Of a stretch of DNA of 64,000 nucleotides, positions 53,850-64,000 are shown piece by piece. The notes under the pieces were generated by a model. It was not told the DNA's origin, ran no database searches, and was given only the letters and a program-made list of their open reading frames with translations. Source of the DNA: Microcebus murinus. Lineage: Eukaryota; Chordata; Mammalia; Primates; Cheirogaleidae. Location: contig NC_134117.1 in assembly GCF_040939455.1 (NCBI RefSeq), forward strand, positions 67,478,501-67,542,500. Reading direction: 5' to 3'. Each line of letters opens with the position of its first letter. The first letter of the stretch is position 1. The translations under genes were made by a program, and so were the position numbers.

Positions 53850-54166
53850 GCCAGCAAGGTGGCTCACGCTTGAAATCCTAGCACTCTAGGAGGCCGAGGA
53901 GGAGTAGGGCGGATTGCTAGAGGTCAGGAGTTCCAAACCAGCCTAAGCAAGAGCAAGACCCCATCTCTACTATAAAGAGAAAGAAATTAATTAGCCAACT
54001 AATATATATAGAAAAAATTAGCCGGGCATGGTGGTGCATGCCTGTAGTCCCAGCTAATCGGGATGGCCCAGGAGTTTGAGGTTGCTGTGAGCTGGGCTGA
54101 CACCACAGCACTCACTCTAGCCTGGGCAACAAAGTGAGACTCTGTCTCAAAACAAAACAAAACAGT
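53850..54166 (+). mobile_element. Alu
   Basis: GGCCAGCAAGGTGGCTCACG start; AGTGAATAAATA flanks both ends. Confidence 0.93.
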
Positions 54167-54177
54167 GAATAAATAGG

Positions 54178-54290
54178 CCAGGCATGGTGGCTCACGCCTG
54201 CAATCCTAGCACTCTGGGAGGCCAAGGTGGAGCAGATCGTTTGAGCTTCGGAGTTCGAAACCAGCCTGAGCAAAAGCAAAAAGCAAGACC
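54178..54290 (+). mobile_element. Alu left arm, truncated
   Basis: GGCCAGGCATGGTGGCTCAC to AAGCAAGACCCCATTTCC. No right arm or tail; it begins directly after the TSD of the previous Alu. Confidence 0.85.
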
Positions 54291-54603
54291 CCATTTCCTA
54301 TCCTTATGTCTCCTCAGCATTTACATTTTCAAATATCAAGATGTTTGGTATCCCTGCCCTACATACACTTTAAAATTTTCAAGTGCTAATGGCTGAATTA
54401 AAACACAAATATAAAGACTCTAATCTATAAACTGGTTCCATACAACTTGAAACCTGATCATTAATATCTAAAATTATGTACCTTTGAATAAGGTAATTTG
54501 TGGTTCTAAATAGGTACTTTATTAAAACTAAATATAGCAAGCTAAAATTAGTATCTAGGAAGAAACTAAGTAGCTGTTGATTTAAGCCTGAAAAACACAT
54601 TTA

Positions 54604-54881
54604 CAGTAGTACCCCACCCCACTTTATTCTCAGGGGACACATTCTAAGACTCCTAGTGGATGACTGAAACCACAGACAGTATATCAATTAGGCACAGTAA
54701 GAGATTAACAACAATAACTAAGAATAAAATACAATAATTATAACAATATAACATAATAAAAGTTATGTATAGCATGGTCTCTCTCAATCTTACTGTATTG
54801 TACTCACCCATTTTCAGACTGTAGTTGACTAGGGGTAACTGAAACCATGGAAAGAAAAACTGTAGATAAGGGGGATTACTG
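54604..54881. mobile_element. Tigger-type MITE next to the WAPL exon 3 donor
   Basis: 278 bp between TA dinucleotides with inverted ends CAGTAGTACCCCACCCC and CAGTAATCCCCCTTATC (opposite strand). The internal CCTAGTGGATGACTGAAACC matches the Tigger family. It starts 29 bp from the exon. Confidence 0.85.
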
Positions 54882-54910
54882 TACTTAGTGTAATTTAAAA
54901 AAATTCTTAC

Positions 54911-55954
54911 CTGCATTATTAGTACTAGACTGACTGTCCTGGGAATTATCATTGCTTTCTGGGAGAGGCTGTAAGGAGGGTGATGGCGCTGTTTTAGTTC
55001 TTTTTTTGTTTGTCTTTCTTTCCACTTGACAGTCATCATCTTCATCATCTTCACTTTCACTGAGATCATCAAAGCCAAAATATTTAATTTTGTAATTAGA
55101 ACTTCCAGAACCTCCTTCGTCACCTCCTGTCTCATCATGATCTTCAAAACCAAAAAATTCAAGTTTAACATCCTTTTTGGATTTAGTATTACTAGGTCGA
55201 AATCTAGTAGTGGTCTTAGAAGTTGCAATATCTGCCTTTTTTCTGAGACGACCAGCTTCTCCCAAATCTGCAGGAGTGGCTGCAGTGAACTCATCCATGC
55301 TGCGTTCCATAGTATCCTGTATGGTAACGTTACAAACTGACAAGCATGATGGATGTAAAACAGTGTAATCTCTAGTCCGTCCAACCGTCCCTCTAAAACT
55401 GGTCCCACAACTTACACCGCCTTTCTTTGCCTGATTCAGGCCATCTTTACTTGATTCACTGTTTGCTTTGGCTAAGGCCTGACTGGTACCATCCATTAGC
55501 TTATCAAAATTTGATGCTCCTTGTGAGGATTTTGCTTTATTGGCCCTACAGTACGTCCTACAGTTGCTTGGCCTAAGAACACTTTGCACAATGTCTTCCT
55601 CAATGGCTTCATTTAGATTTTCCAATCGATTTTTAAAATCCTCATCCTTCATCTCCAAAAGGGAATCACTATCCAAACTTAAAATACAATCTTCTGATCT
55701 GATATCTTCAAAATCATTATCCCATTCATACAAACCAGTTCTGACAGATCCCTTGATTGGAGGTATTTCTGATGGAGATTCAGACCTTTTCCTAAACTGG
55801 GAGTTCCAAGTGTCATTTGTTTCCTTGATTTCATCAGCTTTATATCCAGAAGCCTCTGCAGTTTCTGCACTGGGTTTCTTAGCACTGTCTTCAGCATTTT
55901 TGTGAATGTGGTGACTATTCTTTTCATGTTCTTCACGGAAATTCTCCATCTTCT
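54911..55954 (-). CDS. WAPL: WAPL large coding exon (probable exon 3), FGF motifs 2 and 3
   Basis: About 347 codons of the disordered N-terminal half. It opens K-MENF after the acceptor TTTTTATAG and ends TNNA plus one base of the next codon before GTAAGAAT. Two FGF motifs are visible: EFFGFED with FGF at 55146-55154, and KYFGFDD with FGF at 55071-55079. In the family these bind PDS5 and the SA/SCC3 cohesin subunit. Between and after them are basic clusters (RLRKK, NKKRTK) likely to act in nuclear import, and an acidic run [10 protein letters not shown] of CK2 type. The acceptor is ambiguous: AG pairs fall at 55955-55956 and 55953-55954, so the exon starts at 55954 or 55952. The upstream exon, outside the window, decides. 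The in-frame ATG at 55949 is internal and is not the gene's start. The next exon supplies AA to finish the split Glu codon. Confidence 0.97.
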
Positions 55955-56293
55955 CTATAAAAATAAATGAAAGGATAAAAACATGAGTGGTAACAACATA
56001 AAGTTAACAAATAACAGTGACACTTGGCTAATTAATATATAATCGATTAATCTTGAAATAATTACAATAAATTAATGTTTACACATCAGACATTTCTTGT
56101 CCTACCCTTTCAGGATATAGCTCTCATGTCTTCTGGTGTGACCTTTCTCCAGGCATCTAAGTTCCTTGTAACTGTCACCCTCAACTCCTCAAAAGAATTG
56201 AATCAATTCAGAATGACATGCAAATGACTTAGCCCAACCTTCTCAGGGGTATTATGGACTTTTCATATAAAGATGCTTAAATTAAAAATTAAG
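55955..56293 (-). other. Intron just upstream of WAPL exon 3
   Basis: Unique. A short pyrimidine-poor tract precedes the TTTTTATAG acceptor. Confidence 0.6.
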
Positions 56294-56567
56294 GCCAGAT
56301 ATAATGGCTGACACTTGTAATCCCAGGACTTTGGGAAGCCAAGGCAGGAGGATAACTTGAAACCAGCCCGGGCAATAGAGAGAGACCGTGTCTCTGGGAG
56401 AAAAAAAAAAAATTAAAAATTAGCTGGGCATGGTGGATGGTCTCCAGTTACTCAGGAGACTGAGGTGGAAGGATTGCCTGAGCCCAGGAATTTGAGGCTA
56501 CAGTGAACTATGATCATGCCACTGCACTGCAGCCTGGGTGACGGAGCAAGATTCCATCTCTTAAAAA
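56294..56567 (+). mobile_element. Alu, old
   Basis: GGCCAGATATAATGGCTGAC start with a CACTGCAGCCTGGGTGACGG right arm, no long linker. Confidence 0.9.
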
Positions 56568-56576
56568 AAGAAATTA

Positions 56577-56664
56577 TTTAGTAGAACAGTAAACATTTAG
56601 TTATTTAGTAAAATTATTCTACTAAAGTAGAACTAAGTTATTCTACTAAAATTATTTAGTAGAA
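56577..56664. repeat. Clustered short inverted repeats
   Basis: TTTAGTAGAA at 56577 and 56655 and its complement TTCTACTAAA at 56617 and 56641. The last two form a perfect 10-bp hairpin with a 4-base loop. Confidence 0.85.
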
Positions 56665-57118
56665 ACACAATTAATGAAAAACTTCCAGCAGTGATTGTAT
56701 TTATCCGGGGTAAAGCTGCCCATAAGGCATACTAGTTCTATCTAGAAACCTGCCCACAGATCAGATTTCTCTAGCTATTTCTGTTCTTTTTTCTAATCCT
56801 AAAAGCCAAATAACCTCAAGGAATTTTTAACAGTAGTTCTAGTAGCTAAGTGACTACAGTGGATATTTAAGCTTATTAGCCAGAAGTAAACCTTAATCTG
56901 CCTATTCATTTTTTACTGGGGCAATTCATTTTTGTTGCCTTTAATTTTATCAGAAACTTTTTTAACTTTCCAAATAAAGGATGGAAGTATCATTCAAACT
57001 GGTATTATGATTAAATCCCTCAACACATACTGACAGAAAAACACTGGCAAAATGTTCACTATATGCCAAACAGTAAATGACTTTTTAAAAAAGCGTCCAC
57101 ATTCAAGAAATGCTGTTT

Positions 57119-57305
57119 CAGGCATCCTCAAATTATGGCCGGCCGTGAGCCACATGCCGCCGTCTAGTACATTTATTCGGCCCGCCAGGTATTTTTGCCA
57201 CAGCCTGTCCTGCTTAGTAGCCAACTTGCCCCGGGCCCACAATGCACACTCTCTAACAGTCTGAGGGACAGTGAACTGGCCCCACTTAAAGTTTGAGGAC
57301 CCCTG
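57119..57305. mobile_element. hAT-type MITE, GC-rich
   Basis: 187 bp with inverted ends CAGGCATCCTCAAATTAT and CAGGGGTCCTCAAACTTTAA (opposite strand) and 8-bp flanks TGCTGTTT (57111-57118) and TGCTATTT (57306-57313), as expected of hAT insertion. Antisense internal sequence includes GGGCCAGTTCACTGTCCCTC. No transposase. Confidence 0.88.
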
Positions 57306-57313
57306 TGCTATTT

Positions 57314-57675
57314 ACATATCTCAACTGACAAATCATCAAATACAGGGAAGAGGAATGCTTTTACATGGACTAATTACTGTACAGTTATTAATGCTACTCA
57401 ATGGTTGAAATATAATTTAACTGTTAAGATTTGTATTACTTATCTTTGGAATCTGGAAGGTAAGTACATTTATAAACAAAATTTACCTGATTTATTCATA
57501 GATATTTCCCAGCTAAAAGCAAAGAACTATAGTTTTCATATTTGCACCAACCACTAATCATAAGATGCTGGAAAGCTAAAAATTAAAAGGTGACTTTGAT
57601 ATTTAACACTTTAAAAGGGGTATAAGCAAAATCAATTATAAAAACAAACCTTAAGAAATAATACTACTACTTTGT
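57314..57675 (-). other. Unique intron sequence
   Basis: Nothing recognised. Confidence 0.5.
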
Positions 57676-57679
57676 AGCA

Positions 57680-57900
57680 ATTAGAAAGAGCACTGGTAGC
57701 TGAGCCTGGACACTTGTATTGCCCTGGTTAAACTACCCCTGCAGATCTAAGGCAAGACTCCTTAATTTTGTAAGTTTTCCTAAGAGTTTCTTCATGTTTC
57801 ATAAGACTAATCTAGTCTACTTGACAGTGTTACGGAATGAATTACTGGAAATAAATACCTATGGAAATGCTTAATAAATGCTTGGGATGATACATAAAGG
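57680..57900 (+). mobile_element. MIR SINE
   Basis: AGAGCACTGGTAGCTGAGCC, AAGGCAAGACTCCTTAATTT, TTTCTTCATGTTTCATAAGA and GGAAATGCTTAATAAATGCT follow MIR order. Confidence 0.8.
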
Positions 57901-58218
57901 TCTATGAGACATCACTAAATGTTCAACTAAATTATTTTTACAGTTGTAAAGCATACCACCGTCTTAATATCACAAAATTTATTTAGACTGTTTCTAATAA
58001 ATTCATGTAATAAACCTCATTCTGACTAAAAAAGTTTATGAAAACAATATAAACTTTATTATCTATGGTTTTAAAATTTACTACTGCCAAGTTTTATTAC
58101 CCCCATTTCCCCTAAAATCTGAGTGTGTTGTGTTTGTGCATTTCAACAGTCATTATCTTCATCAACAGGTTACCTCTCATGTGATAAGAATCTAACTTCT
58201 AAGAGCTTTCTCTTATAA

Positions 58219-58565
<347 letters not shown>

Positions 58566-58872
58566 ATAAATTCATTTTAAGTACAAAGAATAATAAAGAG
58601 CCCTATAGAAAGTATTCTCACTGAAGGAGTTGTGTCATTAGCAAACATGATCTATCCATGTATTCAACTATATAACATAAACAATCCTACAGGTGAATTA
58701 TTGAAGTACATATTTTTTTTAACTTACGAACATAGTACATAAGCTAAAATCTAATTTAATCAATAAAGAGTTCTACGTAAGAAAAAACACTCAAGTTCTC
58801 CATAGCAACATTTTAATATATAAAATAAATTTTCTATAGTCTTCCATAATTTAACTTCCTAACAAAAAAAAT
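58566..58872 (-). other. Unique intron sequence
   Basis: AT-rich; nothing recognised. Confidence 0.5.
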
Positions 58873-59208
58873 TTTTTTTGTTTTTGTTTTTGGAGATAGA
58901 GTCTCACTCCGTTGCCTACACTAGAGTGCCGCGGCATCAGCCTAGTTCACAACAACCTTAAACTCCTGGGCTCAAGCTATCTATCCTCTTACCTCAGCCT
59001 CCCAAGTAGCTGGGAATATAGGCCTGCGCCACGGCACCCGGCTAATTTTTTCTATTTTTAATTGTTTGGCTAAGTTCTTTCTATTTATAGTAGAGACGGG
59101 GGTCTCACTCTTGCTCAGGCTGGTCTCGAACTCCTGAGCTCAAGCAATCCTCCCACCTTGGCCTCCCAAAGTGTTAGGATTACGGGTGTGAGCCACCACG
59201 CCCGGGGC
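58873..59208 (-). mobile_element. Alu, older (sense to WAPL)
   Basis: Reverse dimer with TAATTGTTTGGCTAAGTTC in the linker position. Confidence 0.9.
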
Positions 59209-59469
59209 CCAACAAAAATTCTTAACTATGCTCTCAGAAAAGAGCAAGGGCTATCTTATCCTAAAATGCAAAATACCAACTACATTCAACCACCCAGTTT
59301 TTTCTGTCAGATAAAATCACTTAACATCTCAAAACATCAAGTACATAAAGAGAAAAAAGAAAAAAGAGAAAAGCAAAGATGAGTTTTTCTTTTCTTACAG
59401 AGAAGCTAAGTATTTATTCTGCTTTTATAAACCGGCTATATAAAAGAAACATATTTTCAGCAAAACTAA

Positions 59470-59550
59470 CAGTTAAATGGACTGAGTCCCAACTCTGTCA
59501 CTTCCTGGCTAAAATCACCTAGTGGGGCAAGTCACCTTAAGTTCATGCCA
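59470..59550 (+). mobile_element. MIR SINE fragment
   Basis: CCCAACTCTGTCACTTCCTG and GGGGCAAGTCACCTTAAG; the following Alu interrupts it. Confidence 0.75.
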
Positions 59551-59829
59551 GGCAGGGCAGTGGCTCAATCTTCCAAACACTCTAGGAGGCCAAGGCAGGA
59601 GGATCACTTGAGCTCAAGAGACCAGCCAGAGCAAGAGTGAGTCCACATCTCTACTAAAAATAGAAAAATTAGCCAGGCGTCAAAGTGCAAGCCTGTAGTC
59701 CCAGCTATTCAGGAGGCTGAGGCAGGTGGATCGCTTGAGCCCAGGAGTTTGAGGTTGCATGTGTATGATGTGCACTGTGTGTGATGACACCACTGTACTC
59801 TACTCTGTCTCTAAAAAAAAAAAAATAGT
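59551..59829 (+). mobile_element. Alu in a MIR
   Basis: Diverged Alu; AGTTCATGCCA duplicated at 59540-59550 and 59830-59840. Confidence 0.92.
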
Positions 59830-59840
59830 AGTTCATGCCA

Positions 59841-60410
59841 AAAAACATCTGGGTAAAAAAAAAAAAACAATACAACAGTTCAGACATTCTCACCTGAAAA
59901 AAAATTAGATAAAATTTGCCTCAAGGGCAGGTTGAAGAGAGAAAAAGGTAATATATGTAAGGATATTTTGCAGGTTATAGATCATCACTTGAATGCAAAT
60001 TATTGTAGTTATTACAAATTTGTCACAATACAGGACATATTTTTAACAAGTCTTTTAATAAAACTCTTCTTACTGAAATCTTAACCTGTAAATTCATCAA
60101 TACTCTCTCATGTCCTATATACTACAGCTTCAAGCAAGGAATCCAAAGCCACATTCTAGGGCTTACTGTTCTTACTCAAGCTACAGGATGACGACTGGAT
60201 GTGCAGAAAGCTCTCAGTACAACACTTAGAACTCAGCACCATCTGCAATCCGATACTTATTAAATGTCTTTTTAGATTTTAGAAACACTAGATTAGTACT
60301 CAATCTTTTGTATATGAGGTACCATGCTAATGAAGAAGACTACATGGAACTTAGAATTTGAGAAGCATGGGGCTAAGGCTGTAATTGAATATATGAAAAT
60401 TTGGCAAGTG
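59841..60410 (-). other. Unique intron sequence
   Basis: Nothing recognised. Confidence 0.5.
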
Positions 60411-61042
<632 letters not shown>

Positions 61043-61059
61043 AAAAGAAGAAGAAGAAA

Positions 61060-61502
61060 AATAATTTTTTAAAAAATTAAAACAAGATTTGAAAATAAAA
61101 CTTTTAAATACTTAAGCATTTCAACTGGTGATCTAAAATACTTTTATATTTCATAAAGCATACCTATAAAACACAAGATTTACATGCAATTTTAAAGATA
61201 AAAACAGTAAACTACAAACAATTTCAAAAATACTACTTAGCTGGGCCCACTACACACAACAGGCCAAGTTAATATAACCTCCCCTCACCCACATCAACAC
61301 AGCCCATGGAGAGCCTCACTGACAACTGCCACAGCTTATAGGCACAGGGAGGTTGCTTGTTTGCTCTATGGTTTCCAGCTGAAACCACCTCACCTCTCTC
61401 CTACACTTGCAGCAGTAGGAAAACAGGAAATACAACACACATCCCAGCCACTCCTCAACCAGTGGGCCTTGGGCCTCCCTTCCAGGTGGGAATTAACGCT
61501 TC
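61060..61502 (-). other. Unique intron sequence
   Basis: Moderately GC-rich between 61240 and 61500; no exon matching WAPL or another gene was recognised. Confidence 0.5.
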
Positions 61503-61519
61503 AAAACTAGATACACATA

Positions 61520-61656
61520 TGCAGGGCATGGTGGTGCCCAGTGATGCATGCCTTTAGTCCCAGCTACTCAGGAGTTTGAGACAGGAGGTGTGCCTGAGCC
61601 CAAGAGGCCAGCCAGGGCAACACAGCAAGACTCTGTCTCTTATGAAAGAAAAAAAA
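61520..61656 (+). mobile_element. 7SL-derived monomeric SINE with A tail
   Basis: 137 bp from GCAGGGCATGGTGGTGCC to CAAGACTCTGTCTCTTATG and an A-rich tail. Perfect 17-bp duplication AAAACTAGATACACATA at 61503-61519 and 61657-61673. Confidence 0.88.
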
Positions 61657-61673
61657 AAAACTAGATACACATA

Positions 61674-62093
61674 CCCCTGGAGGTACACATACATCTTCCA
61701 AAACATATATGTATAATTATATTTTAAGGAAATTCATTTCTACATCCCCAATCTCCACATGTATTGTGGTCCAAAACCTGATTTGCCAACACACCTGGGA
61801 TCAATCACTCTTATATTACAAATAATGCCATATCACTCACCTATCCCTAATCTTATTATGGTACATTTCTACAACCCGGGCATGACCTATAAAGAAAGAA
61901 TGCGACAGATTGCTGGTTTCTGTGCTTCATAATAAAGTAACTCATGTCCGATTAACAAATCCTTTCATGACAGGTGGTTTTCATTAATTGCTTTCCACAA
62001 AATTGAAAAGACCCAATAAACTGGTTCATTATTAAAACTAATTTTGTATTACCTCATGATTTGTGGCACTTAAGAATTCAAATAAAAACTGCT
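61674..62093 (-). other. Unique intron sequence
   Basis: Nothing recognised. Confidence 0.5.
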
Positions 62094-62360
<267 letters not shown>

Positions 62361-62448
62361 AGGAACTGCTATAACAAAACTCCTCTTTCCATTCTTATTG
62401 TCAATTTATGATTTCTCAATAGTTACAAGTATTAAAAAATAAGAATAG

Positions 62449-63335
<887 letters not shown>

Positions 63336-63535
63336 AGAACAGCAGCTACTTTGAGGGTGAGGAAGGGGGAAAGGATGCATGCAAGAGCTTCTGAATTGGC
63401 CGGCACAGTTCTATTTCATAACCTAGATGGTGGTTACGGGAGTGCTGCTCTTATAACAATTCACTAAGCTAGACATGTTTTGTGTGGTGCTCTGTGTCCG
63501 TTGTAGTTTACAATATAAAAGTTAAAAGAAATTGC
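63336..63535 (+). mobile_element. LINE-1 3' UTR-like fragment
   Basis: TTTGAGGGTGAGGAAGGGGG, CTAGATGGTGGTTACGGGAG and a terminal CAATATAAAAGTTAAAAG resemble L1M 3' ends. Confidence 0.6.
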
Positions 63536-63559
63536 TGATACCAAAATTGCATGTTTGTT

Positions 63560-63888
63560 GTTTTTTTTTTTTTTGAGACAGAGTCCCGTTTTGTTGCCCA
63601 TGGCTAGAGTGAGTGCCATGGCGTCAGCCTAGCTCACAGCAACCTCAAACTCCTGGGCTCAAGGGATCCTCCTGCCTCAGCCTCCCAAGTAGCTGGGACT
63701 ACAGGCATGCGCCACCATGCCCGGCTAGTTTTTTCTATATATATTAGTTGGCCAATTAATTTCTATTTATAGTAGAGACGGGGTCTCGCTCTTGCTCAGG
63801 CTGGTCTCGAACTCCTGACCTCGAGCAATCTGCCCGCCTCGGCCTCCCAGAGTACTAGGATTACAGGCATGAACCACCGCGCCCGGCC
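63560..63888 (-). mobile_element. Alu (lemur type, sense to WAPL)
   Basis: Near-consensus reverse dimer; TGCATGTTT on both flanks. Confidence 0.95.
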
Positions 63889-64000
63889 TGCATGTTTTAT
63901 TTTAAAATGTCAATATCTACAGGAAATTATATCCTCTGCAAGTATTTAAATTTAAGATGAGTATTTTCATGATCAGCAATCCCATACCTAGGTATTTATT

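Noticed and set aside
54653..55408. A 251-codon open frame overlapping WAPL exon 3 in another frame
   Set aside because: It is a shifted-frame shadow of the exon joined to Tigger sequence; no family match, and the exon's own frame is clearly WAPL.

Overview
The window is nuclear DNA of a strepsirrhine primate, most likely a lemur. The evidence is about 60 Alu copies, many with the long middle linker (AATTGGCCAACTAATATATATAG) and the GAGCTAGGCTGACGCCACGGCACTCACTCTAGCC right arm typical of lemuriform Alus, together with LINE-1 3' ends reading TGTACCCCCATAATATGC. Species assignment is inference.

One protein gene is present, on the minus strand: WAPL (WAPAL), which encodes the cohesin-release factor. 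Fifteen internal coding exons can be placed to the base, from 55954 down to 862. All use GT-AG introns and every codon phase joins, giving about 974 codons of a protein that is about 1190 residues in human. The first coding exon (N-terminal about 165 residues) lies beyond 64000. The last coding part (about 50 residues) lies below position 1. No promoter, start codon, stop codon or poly(A) site of the gene is in the window. By comparison with the 19-exon human gene these are probably exons 3 to 17.

Layout: 55955-64000 is the intron upstream of the large exon. Exon 3 (54911-55954) carries two of the three FGF motifs that contact PDS5 and SA/SCC3. Exons 4 to 7 (50910 to 27872) finish the disordered N-terminal region and enter the folded part. 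Exons 8 to 17 (27099 to 862) encode the HEAT-repeat WAPL domain. Everything else is intron. The introns hold Alus (about 50 on the plus strand, antisense to WAPL, and about 13 on the minus strand), L1 fragments, MIR and L2 relics, DNA transposons (a mariner with recognisable catalytic remains, several Tiggers, three hAT types including MER5A), and a solo retroviral LTR inserted inside an Alu.

No new gene system was found. The most interesting signals are small. They are a tRNA-Gly(TCC) 5' half inserted with a perfect 15-bp target-site duplication and no tail; a 103-bp inverted repeat downstream of exon 17; a 43-bp retro-insert whose target duplication was reused by an Alu; the solo LTR; a young Alu subfamily with linked diagnostic changes; and several rearranged Alus (fold-back, tandem, monomeric).
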